Source: a virus. Taken from it: DNA of 26,652 bases. Shown piece after piece: positions 16,360-22,835 of this stretch. A program made the position numbers and the translations under genes. Below the pieces are notes generated by a model that saw only the letters and a program-made list of their open reading frames with translations, was not told the origin of the DNA and did not search any database. Each line of letters begins with the position of its first letter. The stretch's first letter is position 1. The stretch is from IMG/VR virus record IMGVR_UViG_3300049595_002766, positions 1-26,652 of that record; one strand, 5' to 3'.

Positions 16360-16578
16360 ATGGCCAAACAATACATCCGCCGCACATTCAACGAAGTGGC
16401 CGACGAGGCCTACGAACAGGGCTTTTCCAAAGGCGTAATCGTCGGCACGCACCGCCAAAAGGCAGACCTAGACCGCATGCACGAAGAGCTCGAGGCCCTG
16501 AAATCCACCGTGGCCAACATGTCCCTGAGCAAGCTGGCCTGGTCACGGCTCACGGGCCTGTTCAGGGGGCAGTCATGA
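16360..16578 (+). CDS. Small coiled-coil protein of unknown function
   Basis: 72 residues from ATG 16360, with GGAGAATTAAC as ribosome site one base after the preceding stop. An N-terminal basic part (QYIRRTFNEV) is followed by a helix with heptads (KADLDRMHEELEALKSTVAN) and a basic, amphipathic end. I do not recognise the family. Its stop overlaps the next ATG. Confidence 0.7.
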   Translation: MAKQYIRRTFNEVADEAYEQGFSKGVIVGTHRQKADLDRMHEELEALKSTVANMSLSKLAWSRLTGLFRGQS

Positions 16579-16895
16579 CCTTTAATCACTGGTGGCAACA
16601 ATTGACCAAAGCAGAACAGAAAATAATCGGCGAAGGAGCCGCTAGGTTTGTCTGGGAAGAATGCCAAAAGCACACCCTCATGACTATTGAGGATGCGTGC
16701 AAGGCCCAAGTGGCCTACGACGAAGGGTTCAGGCAGGGCCAAGCACGGTACACGGTTCAGATCAGTGGCTGGCGTCTTTCCCCGGGCATTCAGCCGGGCA
16801 TGATCTGGATTGCTGACGGCGGTGGCGAAGGCGGTGACTTTCACATCCACGAGCTGGCCGAGGTCATCGGCAAGTTCTATCAAGAAAAATTCTAA
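16575..16895 (+). CDS. Small protein of unknown function
   Basis: 106 residues with an ATGA overlap to the gene before. It has an N-terminal Trp-containing helix (HWWQQLTKAEQKII), a segment EDACKAQVAYDEGFRQGQ often seen in phage small proteins, and a C-terminal Gly-rich acidic part with FHIHELAEVIGKFY. No domain was recognised. Codon use and coupling support it as real. Confidence 0.7.
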   Translation: MTFNHWWQQLTKAEQKIIGEGAARFVWEECQKHTLMTIEDACKAQVAYDEGFRQGQARYTVQISGWRLSPGIQPGMIWIADGGGEGGDFHIHELAEVIGKFYQEKF

Positions 16896-16910
16896 CGAGG
16901 GCTGTTTAAT

Positions 16911-17117
16911 ATGAATATTTACACCGAACTTAAAGCCATGTTCAAGATGCCTTCCCCCATTGAGGTGGCAGCAGCGCAGCTTGCGACAGCGGAGTTGGAG
17001 CTACTCAAAGCCGAGACTGGAGTGGAGTACGCATCGGCGCTGGTGACGTTCAACAAGGCGCAGATCAAACGCCTGAAGGCATACATTGCAGCGAAGGCTG
17101 AAGAGGTGACGGAATGA
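16911..17117 (+). CDS. Small helical phage protein
   Basis: 68 residues from ATG 16911, after ACGAGGGCTG. After a short lead (KMPSPIEVAAAQLA) it is a continuous helix of Ala/Glu/Lys (ELELLKAETGVEYASALV, then KRLKAYIAAKAEE), a layout shared by a common family of small helical phage proteins of unknown role. It overlaps the next gene as ATGA. Confidence 0.75.
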   Translation: MNIYTELKAMFKMPSPIEVAAAQLATAELELLKAETGVEYASALVTFNKAQIKRLKAYIAAKAEEVTE

Positions 17118-17326
17118 CTAGGATGTGTGACGGAGCTTCAGGTATCAAGCCATGTCCTCATCCCAACAACTGCACTGTGAACTGCGAGTTCAACGACGCA
17201 GAACTACCAGAAGTTCATTGGAGCGGCATCCAGAGGCAGCTTGTCTGGGCTACATGGGCGTTCGTGGGGGTTGTGCTGTTTGGCCTGATGTTGGGCTTGG
17301 CATACGTGATCGGGAGGTTGCTATGA
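17114..17326 (+). CDS. Small membrane protein with Cys-rich N terminus
   Basis: 70 residues. The N-terminal half has four Cys (C5, C14, C20, C24), possibly a metal-binding or disulphide knuckle; residues about 42-68 are a clear transmembrane helix (LVWATWAFVGVVLFGLMLG and on). It could be a small inner-membrane protein, for example in lysis or superinfection exclusion, but nothing decides this. The first 13 residues (MTRMCDGASGIKP) are nearly the same as those of the gene at 17819. Both neighbours overlap it as ATGA. Confidence 0.7.
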   Translation: MTRMCDGASGIKPCPHPNNCTVNCEFNDAELPEVHWSGIQRQLVWATWAFVGVVLFGLMLGLAYVIGRLL

Positions 17327-17469
17327 CTAAAGAACAAATGCTTCAAATCATCAAACTGCTGGCCGCGCTGGAGTCGTGGGGTTTTGCGGAAAAGAACAGT
17401 CTGCCTGAGTACTTGCACGACCAGATTGATGAGTCGATCAAGGCGCTGACTAAGGAGTTGTTGAAATGA
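17323..17469 (+). CDS. Small helical protein of unknown function
   Basis: 48 residues starting at ATG 17323, which overlaps the previous TGA; GGGAGG lies 7-12 bases upstream. Two helices are predicted (EQMLQIIKLLAALESWGF and LHDQIDESIKALTKELL). Its end overlaps the next ATG. It is short but well supported by ribosome site and coupling. No family was recognised. Confidence 0.65.
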   Translation: MTKEQMLQIIKLLAALESWGFAEKNSLPEYLHDQIDESIKALTKELLK

Positions 17470-17822
17470 CTAAAGACAACAGCACAGGAAAGAACAAAGA
17501 TTTCTACGACCTGGGCAAGAAGATGTTTGACCGGATACAACCCATTACCCGAGCCGTTCCTCAGATTCCTCAAAAGCATTCCTCAAAACACATGACGGTA
17601 TTTGAACTGATTGAGGCCAATGGCCTGACGCTGCATGGTGACATCGAGCACTTTGCCGAGCTTGTACGTGTTGATGAGCGTGAGGCGTGTGCGCAAATGC
17701 TAGAAGCGGCTGCAAAAGTTCTTCAGCAATGCCAAGACGAACTGACCCACCCACTATCAGAAGCCTTTGCGTTTAAGTTTGCCCGTGCCATCGAAGCCAA
17801 GTTAAAGGATAAGAACACATGA
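17466..17822 (+). CDS. Small helical phage protein
   Basis: 118 residues, ATGA overlap on both sides. After a basic, unstructured N terminus, the part from about residue 43 (MTVFELIEANGL, then AELVRVDEREACAQMLEAA and an end helix AFAFKFARAIEAKL) is a pattern common in small phage and prophage proteins, where an RxxEREAC-type helix recurs. Function is unknown. A shorter version starting at the internal ATG 17592 is possible but lacks a better ribosome site. Confidence 0.65.
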   Translation: MTKDNSTGKNKDFYDLGKKMFDRIQPITRAVPQIPQKHSSKHMTVFELIEANGLTLHGDIEHFAELVRVDEREACAQMLEAAAKVLQQCQDELTHPLSEAFAFKFARAIEAKLKDKNT

Positions 17823-18064
17823 GCAGAATGTGCGACGGCGCTGCCGGTAGCAAGCCAGCGCTGTTTGATACGCTAATGGTTCAAGTGATTTGCCTGACCA
17901 TCGACGATAAACAGGTGATTTGCATCGCGCCCGTGGTACACGCGCCAGACCTCGGCATCCGCGCAGGCAAAGTTCAAGCCATTGAATTCGGAGAGCTCAT
18001 GCCCGCGTCCCTCGCCGTCAAGCTCTTCCAAGGCCCCACATCGGACGAGGAAGACAGGCACTGA
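17819..18064 (+). CDS. Small protein sharing its N terminus with the 17114 gene
   Basis: 81 residues. MSRMCDGAAGSKP repeats the start of the membrane protein at 17114, but the rest is soluble and beta-rich (LMVQVICLTIDDKQVICIAPVV) with no membrane segment. The last plus-strand gene before the convergent HNH-like gene, ending 8 bases from it. The shared opening may be a small functional motif or the trace of a duplication with a replaced 3' part. Unrecognised family. Confidence 0.65.
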   Translation: MSRMCDGAAGSKPALFDTLMVQVICLTIDDKQVICIAPVVHAPDLGIRAGKVQAIEFGELMPASLAVKLFQGPTSDEEDRH

Positions 18065-18072
18065 AAGAGGGA

Positions 18073-18384
18073 TCAGCGGCCCGGACCGTCCACACGGTCC
18101 GTCTCTTCCAGGTTTTCCAAACGAATGTCCGTACGATCCCCGTTGACAAAGCGCAACCGGTTCTCGGGCCAATACCCCATGCACAAGTACCAAGAGACCT
18201 TGGCAGCAAGGTAGGAGACGCCCTCAAAGCGCACGCGCAACTCCGGATTGGCGGCAGTGGTCTCAGTGCCCGCAAACTCACCCCGCAGCCGGCCATGGCG
18301 CCAAATCAACGCGCCGTTGCCCCCGCCATGGTAGTTCAGCATCTCACGCATGTAAGTCAACGTGCTAGGATCAGGGGTGCTCAT
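18073..18384 (-). CDS. HNH-endonuclease-like protein, catalytic His missing
   Basis: 103 residues on the minus strand; ATG 18384 follows AAGGAACGAC. The layout is that of phage HNH nucleases: N-terminal ALIWRHGRLRGEFAG, a middle strand VRFEGVSYLAAKVSWYLCMG, then WPENRLRFVNGDRTDIRLENLEE. In active members the first His sits in an IDHINGD-like segment; here it is LRFVNGD, so F79 replaces the His and A61-K62 replaces the HR of the recognition helix, while N81, G82 and N91 remain. This suggests loss of cutting with retained DNA binding, or an unusual active site. It interrupts the plus-strand order just before the candidate origin/packaging region and terS. Confidence 0.75.
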   Translation of the reverse strand: MSTPDPSTLTYMREMLNYHGGGNGALIWRHGRLRGEFAGTETTAANPELRVRFEGVSYLAAKVSWYLCMGYWPENRLRFVNGDRTDIRLENLEETDRVDGPGR

Positions 18385-18578
18385 GGCGTCGTTCCTTGTT
18401 CAACGATGTGGTGGGAAGTGAAGCCTCAGTGTGTCGAGCACTGGGGCTTTGCGCATTTTAAAGGCAAAAAGGAGGAAGAGGCAAGGATCACGGATCACGG
18501 GGCTTACGTTTTAGCTGTTTTATATACCTTTTTCTCAAGATTTGTTTCGTTTAACAGCTAGTTAAGAATGAGATATTG

Positions 18579-18593
18579 GTGTAATGGTGTAAT
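18579..18593 (+). repeat. Iteron-like direct repeat, copy 1
   Basis: GTGTAATGGTGTAAT, itself two GTGTAAT half-units one base apart. An identical copy lies 63 bases downstream (18642-18656). Confidence 0.8.
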
Positions 18594-18641
18594 AACTTAA
18601 TGAAATCAATAGGTTACGAGTGATTACAGTGTTTTTAAGAA

Positions 18642-18656
18642 GTGTAATGGTGTAAT
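18642..18656 (+). repeat. Iteron-like direct repeat, copy 2
   Basis: Exact second copy of the 15-base element at 18579-18593. 63 bases is about six helical turns, which would put bound proteins on the same face of the DNA. Confidence 0.8.
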
Positions 18657-18792
18657 TTACCTAAAATGCGCGCGCGACTTATTTACTGCTGCTGAACGAA
18701 ATAGATGTTGGAAATAATCCTACTGAAACGATGAATTTGAACCGGGAGGGTCTGCGGTTGCGTTGCTTGTGGGTTTGTTGCACAATGTGTCC

Positions 18793-19011
18793 ATGAACAT
18801 CGAAAAAAATATCCCCCTGCCCGGCGGCGTTGACCCCAGAGAGCGCTATCCATTTCCCGAAATGGCTGTTGGCGACAGTTTTATGGTCTTGGACGCTACA
18901 TGGATCAAGAACTTGCGCAGCGCCGCCTACATGTACTCTAGGCGCCACCTCGGCGTGCGGTTCACCTGCCGTAGGCATGGGGAGGGCTGGCGCCTTTGGA
19001 GGGTCTCCTGA
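18793..19011 (+). CDS. Small conserved phage protein before terS
   Basis: 72 residues from ATG 18793. The arrangement NIEKNIPLPGG, then RYPFPEMAVGDSFMV, a basic helix (SAAYMYSRRHLGVRFTCRR) and GWRLWRV is a small family I have seen in very many phages and prophages; it is sometimes guessed to bind DNA. There is no Shine-Dalgarno site, and a possible promoter (TTGCGT 18758-18763, 17 bases, CACAAT 18781-18786) would start transcription at about the ATG, so translation might be leaderless. Its TGA shares a base with the terS ATG. Confidence 0.8.
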   Translation: MNIEKNIPLPGGVDPRERYPFPEMAVGDSFMVLDATWIKNLRSAAYMYSRRHLGVRFTCRRHGEGWRLWRVS

Positions 19012-19685
19012 TGGGCTCGTTCAAAGATGACAGATTTTTGGCCGGCAAGAAGCTGGGCGGAATAGACTCACGGGTAGAGGCCCGCCTGGCCGTCCAAGTC
19101 AAGCCCTACAAACCCAAAGTCCTGACGCCCCAAGAGTGGAAGTTTGTAGAGGAGTTTTGCGCGGGCGATGGCCATGTCACCCTGAAAGAGGCTGCTCTGC
19201 GCGCGGCGTATAGCGAGGCATGGGCAAAGAATCGGGCACGGGAGCTGACGGACCCAGAAAAAAACCCGCACATTGTGGTCGCAATTCAAGAGCGCCGGCG
19301 CGAACTGGGGGAGAAGTACGGCACCACGTTTGAGCGGCATATGCGCGATCTCCAAGTCATCCGTGACCAAGCGCTGCAGTCCGGCGCATACGGCGCGGCC
19401 GTTCAGGCTGAATATCGGCGCGGGCAAGCCTTGGGCACGATTTATATTGAGCGCAAGGAAATTCGCCACGGCACGATTGACAGCATGAGCAAAGAAGAAG
19501 TGCAGCGCAAGCTCGAAGAGATCAAACGCCTGTATGGAGGCAGTGCTGGGCCAGTAATTGACGTCACCCCCAGACAGCTTAAAGAAGAACCGGAAGAGGA
19601 CGAAGACCATGGCGTTGAAACCCGAAGCGAACCTGTACAAACGCCTGAAAGAAAATCTCCCAAATTGCCATTTCACCCGAATTGA
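19011..19685 (+). CDS. terS: Terminase small subunit
   Basis: 224 residues from ATG 19011, with GGAGGG as ribosome site; the TTG at 18996 was rejected. Residues about 38-95 (LTPQEWKFVEEFCAGDG, LKEAALRAAYSEAWAKNRA, then PHIVVAIQERRRELG) are the helix-turn-helix DNA-binding domain of the Terminase_2 family, followed by a helical oligomerisation part and an acidic tail. The protein recognises the packaging site and activates TerL. Oddly, terL is not next to it but 4.4 kb away. The last 77 bases overlap the start of the nuclease gene in another frame. Confidence 0.88.
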   Translation: MGSFKDDRFLAGKKLGGIDSRVEARLAVQVKPYKPKVLTPQEWKFVEEFCAGDGHVTLKEAALRAAYSEAWAKNRARELTDPEKNPHIVVAIQERRRELGEKYGTTFERHMRDLQVIRDQALQSGAYGAAVQAEYRRGQALGTIYIERKEIRHGTIDSMSKEEVQRKLEEIKRLYGGSAGPVIDVTPRQLKEEPEEDEDHGVETRSEPVQTPERKSPKLPFHPN

Positions 19686-20028
19686 GTCTCGGGTTAACCT
19701 AGGCATTCCCGACTGCCTGCTGGCATTCCCCCATGGCGAGTTTGTCATGGTCGAATTGAAGGTCGTCAAACGCGGGCGCAAAATCAATCTGTCACCGCAC
19801 CAAGTGGCCTTTCACATCAAGCATTCCGATTTGCGCTGCCCGACCTACGTCTTGGTTCAGTACCAACCCGCCGGGACCGCTCATGCCAGCAAGTCCGAGC
19901 TGCTGCTTTATTGTGGCGAGCAAGCCGTCGACTTGGTGAACCTGGGCGTCGACACCCCTGCCTTGGCCCGTTGGCCGTGGACGGCCATATCATGGGCCGA
20001 GCTGAGAAATAAAATGCTACGTGGTTGA
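19609..20028 (+). CDS. VRR-NUC-like PD-(D/E)XK endonuclease
   Basis: 139 residues. I chose ATG 19609 because GGAAGAGGACGAAG precedes it and the product then starts with the expected EANLYKRLKENL helix. The active-site order is RIESRVNLGIPDCLL (D35) and VMVELKVV (E49, K51), followed by SPHQVAF (Q65), as in VRR-NUC phage nucleases related to Holliday-junction and flap-cutting enzymes. It may resolve branched DNA before packaging, fitting its place beside terS. Its long overlap with terS suggests co-translation. The stop lies inside the -35 of the next promoter. Confidence 0.85.
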   Translation: MALKPEANLYKRLKENLPNCHFTRIESRVNLGIPDCLLAFPHGEFVMVELKVVKRGRKINLSPHQVAFHIKHSDLRCPTYVLVQYQPAGTAHASKSELLLYCGEQAVDLVNLGVDTPALARWPWTAISWAELRNKMLRG

Positions 20029-20053
20029 GTTGTAGATAACGGTGTGCTAGGAT
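20025..20053 (+). promoter_or_regulatory. Promoter of the first island cassette
   Basis: TTGAGT (20025-20030), 17 bases, TAGGAT (20048-20053). The -35 covers the stop codon of the nuclease gene. It drives the small gene at 20100 through TTAGAAAGAGAGAAAG. Confidence 0.55.
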
Positions 20054-20099
20054 TACAAACACCTGGATGTCCCGGGCAACCTTAGAAAGAGAGAAAGCT

Positions 20100-20246
20100 A
20101 TGCGAACGAGCGACCGAGAACGGCTGGCCGAAGCCCGGCAGCGACTGCATAAACACGCCCCACCCAAGACCCCTACCGACCACAAGCCCATGGCGATCAA
20201 ATTATTTTTTTGGTGGTTGTTGCATAAAATCACCGGGGGTAGTTGA
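20100..20246 (+). CDS. 48-residue basic protein with hydrophobic aromatic tail
   Basis: ATG 20100 to TGA 20244-20246, just after TAGAAAGAGAGAAAG. The N-terminal 30 residues are highly charged (MRTSDRERLAEARQRLHKH), and the end is a short hydrophobic aromatic stretch (AIKLFFWWLLHKI), too short for a standard transmembrane helix but suited to lie on or dip into a membrane. I do not recognise it. It has its own promoter, and its stop codon lies in the -35 of the next promoter. A holin-like, toxin-like or membrane-tethered regulator are all possible; nothing decides. Confidence 0.6.
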   Translation: MRTSDRERLAEARQRLHKHAPPKTPTDHKPMAIKLFFWWLLHKITGGS

Positions 20247-20272
20247 CAAGTTGATAAAAGTAGGTTTACAAT
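20243..20272 (+). promoter_or_regulatory. Promoter of the TTGACAAGT family
   Basis: TTGACA (20243-20248), 18 bases, TACAAT (20267-20272). It begins with TTGACAAGTTGAT, close to the promoter at 20947, and serves the gene at 20325 via CTAGAAAGAGAGAAAG. Confidence 0.8.
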
Positions 20273-20324
20273 TTAATTAGGCCAAGCGATCCGCGAAGCC
20301 CCAACCCTAGAAAGAGAGAAAGAC

Positions 20325-20660
20325 ATGGAACTGAACACACTCATGCAGGCCTTGGCCAAAGATTTGGCCGAACAAATGCGCCCCATGGTGCGCGACATGA
20401 TCCGGGCCGAACTGGTCACCGGTCAAGTGGACCCGGCCGCAATTGCCGAAAATATCGACCTGAAAAAACTGGCCGAGCATATTGACATCTCGACGCTGGC
20501 GGCCGAGCTGACCGAGGGCCAATTAAATGATATCTCGGGCTACATCGACCTGGCCATCTTGGCGGGCGAGCTTGACGCGGAGGGCATCGCGAAAAAATTA
20601 GATGTGGCGGACGCTGTTCGGGAATTTTTTCAGGACAATACTTTTTCAATCCGGGCATAA
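20325..20660 (+). CDS. Acidic helical-repeat protein of unknown function
   Basis: 111 residues from ATG 20325. After an amphipathic N-terminal helix (MQALAKDLAEQMRPMVRDMI) the sequence is built from loosely repeated units of roughly 13 residues with the pattern I-D-x-x-x-L-A-x-x (AENIDLKKLAEHIDISTLAAEL, IDLAILAGELDAEGIAKKL), giving an acidic solenoid-like or helical-bundle protein. I do not recognise the family. The next gene is 10 bases away with its own GGGG ribosome site, so the two share a transcript. Confidence 0.7.
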   Translation: MELNTLMQALAKDLAEQMRPMVRDMIRAELVTGQVDPAAIAENIDLKKLAEHIDISTLAAELTEGQLNDISGYIDLAILAGELDAEGIAKKLDVADAVREFFQDNTFSIRA

Positions 20661-20670
20661 GGGGCACGGT

Positions 20671-20892
20671 ATGAAACGAGAAACGAATATTGCACTTGTC
20701 GGCCGCTTGATCCATCAAGCCAGCGCCGGCCCGCTGATGCAGGCGTTCGTGCTTGAAGCCTTGCGCGATTATTCCGCCCGCATGCTGGCCACTGAAACCC
20801 CGGCCGACGCTGAATCGGGTTTTATCAGCTGGGCCGCATGGCAGGCCTGCGCTGTTGAAACCAATCAGGCCATGGCCGACCGCCTGCGGTAA
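20671..20892 (+). CDS. Small conserved helical protein
   Basis: 73 residues from ATG 20671, with AAGGGGCACGGT upstream. It is helical throughout, with PLMQAFVLEALRDYSARML followed by FISWAAWQACAVETNQAM, a pattern I have seen in small phage and plasmid proteins of unknown role. It is the second gene of a two-gene cassette that ends in an intrinsic terminator. Confidence 0.7.
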   Translation: MKRETNIALVGRLIHQASAGPLMQAFVLEALRDYSARMLATETPADAESGFISWAAWQACAVETNQAMADRLR

Positions 20893-20911
20893 CCGCACCG
20901 GTTTTTTTAAG

Positions 20912-20935
20912 CCCGGCCGCGTGCCGGGTTTTTTT
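20912..20935 (+). terminator. Rho-independent terminator of the 20325-20892 cassette
   Basis: CCCGGC-CGCGT-GCCGGG (20912-20928) followed by seven T. A weaker hairpin TGCGG/CCGCA with TTTTTTT nearby precedes it (20885-20908). It closely resembles the terminators at 23052 and 23484. Confidence 0.9.
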
Positions 20936-20946
20936 CGCCTAGGGGG

Positions 20947-20974
20947 TTGACAAGTTGACTTGTTGCACTAAAAT
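20947..20974 (+). promoter_or_regulatory. Promoter of the TTGACAAGT family with palindrome
   Basis: TTGACA (20947-20952), 16 bases, TAAAAT (20969-20974). The -35 and spacer contain the inverted repeat ACAAGT-TG-ACTTGT (20950-20963), related to the one at 14177. It serves the gene at 21030, with ribosome site CTAGAAAGAAAGAAAG. Confidence 0.8.
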
Positions 20975-21029
20975 TATTTGCAGGCCAGCAATCCGCCCGG
21001 CCACTAGAAAGAAAGAAAGCGAGAAAATT

Positions 21030-21719
21030 ATGCTTAAGACTGTAAAACACTCAGGCAACAAAAAAACCGGCCCGATCGCGGTAACCTACCGCGCCGGGGG
21101 CCATAATGTTTTTGGCACGTGCCCGAAAACATGCGCATTGAACCCCCATGGTGAACATGCAGCCGACTTGATCGACGCCGACTATCTGCAGGCCTTGCGG
21201 CATGCCGTGCCGCGTAAAGGCCAGGCCTGGACGTATTCGCATTTTCCGGCCGAGCTGCTGCCGGCGCCGGCGCCTGGTGAGACCGTGATTAATGCGAGCT
21301 GCGACACGATCCCCCAGGCCTTGGCCGCAGTGGCCGCCGGCCGCCCGGCCGTGGTGGCCGCTCCGTCCGGGACCGTATGGCCGTACACCCTCGACGGCGT
21401 GCGCTTTGTACAGTGCCCGGCCGAGCTGGCCGAAAATTTCAGCTGCGCCCAATGCGGCAACGGCCGCCCGCTGTGTGCCCGGGGTGACCGGAATTATGTA
21501 ATTGTGTTTGTCGCGCATGGTAGCGGCGCGCGCCTGGTCGGTGACGATGCCCCGGGCGGATGCTACGGTAACGGCGGCCCGGTCCGCCTGGCTTGGGAAT
21601 CTACCAAAAAGACCGGCGCCCAAGATGACGGCGCCGCCCTGGCGGCTTTCGCCCGCTCGCTCCCGCCGGGTTCCCTGTTGCGGCATCATATTGTCGGTGA
21701 CCTGGGCCAGGCAGCATAA
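21030..21719 (+). CDS. Conserved Cys-rich phage/plasmid protein of unknown function
   Basis: 229 residues from ATG 21030; the frame continues upstream to 20955 but this would cross the promoter. It opens with KHSGNKKTGPIAVTYRAGG and a TCPKTCALNP motif, and carries a second Cys cluster (CAQCGNGRPLC near residue 149), so a zinc-binding fold is likely. Proteins with this opening occur on phages and plasmids without a known function. It ends in a compact C-terminal part with SLLRHHIVGDLG. It has its own promoter, and no terminator separates it from the following promoter at 21729. Confidence 0.75.
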   Translation: MLKTVKHSGNKKTGPIAVTYRAGGHNVFGTCPKTCALNPHGEHAADLIDADYLQALRHAVPRKGQAWTYSHFPAELLPAPAPGETVINASCDTIPQALAAVAAGRPAVVAAPSGTVWPYTLDGVRFVQCPAELAENFSCAQCGNGRPLCARGDRNYVIVFVAHGSGARLVGDDAPGGCYGNGGPVRLAWESTKKTGAQDDGAALAAFARSLPPGSLLRHHIVGDLGQAA

Positions 21720-21728
21720 AATAATTTG

Positions 21729-21758
21729 TTGACAAGTAGATTTTTATTAGACTAAAAT
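21729..21758 (+). promoter_or_regulatory. Promoter of the TTGACAAGT family
   Basis: TTGACA (21729-21734), 18 bases, TAAAAT (21753-21758). The -10 region TTAGACTAAAATTAAA is identical to that of the promoter at 23104. It serves the DUF932 gene at 21811 via CCTAGAAAGAGAGAAT. Confidence 0.85.
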
Positions 21759-21810
21759 TAAATCGTCGGGGGCTTTTCCTCGGCGCTAACCCTAGAAAGA
21801 GAGAATTATC

Positions 21811-22833
21811 ATGGCTCATATGATTGACGAAACCACCGGCCGCGCTGCTATTGCTTACGCTGGACAAACCCCCTGGCATGGTTTGGGTCAGGCCCTAACG
21901 CCTGGCGCAAGTATTGAGACATGGGCCCGCGAAGCAGGCCTTGCATATGATGTGCTTGAGAGCCCCGTTAAGTATTCCACGCCGGCCGCGACGGAGCTGC
22001 AAACCTGGCCAGCGCGTAAAGTGCTGCACCGGTCCGACACCGGCGCGCCCTTGGCGGTTGTGTCAAGTGCCTATAACGTGGTGCAGCCCGGCCAGGTAAT
22101 GGACTTCTTTCGCCAGCTGGTAGACCTGGGCGGGTTTGAGCTTGAGACCGCCGGCGCCCTCAGTGACGGCCGCCGGGTTTGGGCCCTGGCCCGCGTCGGC
22201 GATGCTGCGCCTGTGGTCGACGGCGACCTGGTCAAGCCTTACTTGTTGCTGGGCACGTCATATGATGGAACCATGGCGACCGTCGCAAAATTCACGGCAA
22301 TTCGCGTGGTGTGCAATAACACCATAACGGCCGCCGTCGGCGGCTACAGTGGCGGCCGCGTGGTCCGTGGCGAGGGCGAGATAAATACCGGTTACCTAAA
22401 ATCGGCCGTCCGGGTTTTGCATTCTGAACGCTTCGACGCCGACGCTGTGCGGCTGCAGCTGGGGATTGTGGCGAATGCCTTTGAGGGTTTTCTAGTGCAG
22501 TCCCGGCAGTTGGCCGGCCAGACCATGGACATGGTCCAGGCGGATGCATTCGTTGCCGAGCTGTTGCGCCCTTATCATTCCAGCGCGCGCCCGGTGACCG
22601 AGTCAAAAGCTTATGTGCGGATCATGCAATTATTTAACGGCCGGGCGATCGGCTCTGACTTGCCTGGCGTGGCCGGCACCCGCTGGGCTATGTTTAACGC
22701 GGTAACCGAGCTTGTCGACCACGAGCGCGGCCGCTCGAATAACACCAGGATCGAATCGGCATGGTTTGGGACCGGTGCAGCACTTAAGGCCCGGGCCGCC
22801 GAGCTGCTCGCCGCCGAGCTGGTAGGGGTTTAA
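21811..22833 (+). CDS. DUF932 phage/plasmid-like protein
   Basis: 340 residues, the usual length for DUF932 (TIGR03299-type). Family landmarks: HMIDETTGRAAIAYAG, TPWHGLGQAL, LAVVSSAYNVVQPGQVMDFF, GTSYDGTMATVAKFTAIRVVCNNT, and a helical C-terminal part. The family occurs on phages and plasmids and has no settled biochemistry. The coding sequence is rich in GGCCG and CCGGCC, like the rest of the island. The next gene starts 3 bases after the stop, so these two are co-transcribed from the promoter at 21729. Confidence 0.92.
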   Translation: MAHMIDETTGRAAIAYAGQTPWHGLGQALTPGASIETWAREAGLAYDVLESPVKYSTPAATELQTWPARKVLHRSDTGAPLAVVSSAYNVVQPGQVMDFFRQLVDLGGFELETAGALSDGRRVWALARVGDAAPVVDGDLVKPYLLLGTSYDGTMATVAKFTAIRVVCNNTITAAVGGYSGGRVVRGEGEINTGYLKSAVRVLHSERFDADAVRLQLGIVANAFEGFLVQSRQLAGQTMDMVQADAFVAELLRPYHSSARPVTESKAYVRIMQLFNGRAIGSDLPGVAGTRWAMFNAVTELVDHERGRSNNTRIESAWFGTGAALKARAAELLAAELVGV

Positions 22834-22835
22834 TC

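Larger units (their letters stand above)
18385..18792. other. Non-coding repeat region, candidate replication origin or packaging site
   Basis: A 408-base gap with no credible gene. It holds an 11-bp hairpin AAGCCTCAGTG/CACTGGGGCTT (18421-18431, 18439-18449; one wobble), a tandem GGATCAC pair (18485-18498), an inverted repeat TAGCTGTT/AACAGCTA (18512-18519, 18553-18560) around an AT-rich core, two 15-base direct repeats, and a CGCGCGC run near 18668. The part from 18500 to 18720 is clearly AT-rich against its surroundings. The mix of iterons, AT-rich DNA and inverted repeats next to terS fits an origin or a cos/pac site; neither is proven. Confidence 0.5.

Noticed and set aside
18421-18449. 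Hairpin as a plus-strand terminator
   Set aside because: The stem is good but is followed by TGCGCATTTT, not a proper T-run, and no plus-strand gene ends nearby; kept only as part of the candidate origin/packaging region.
21051-21689. Long minus-strand frame (212 codons) opposite the Cys-rich protein
   Set aside because: Shadow of the GC-rich coding strand; no promoter or ribosome site, Arg/Gly/Ala-biased product.
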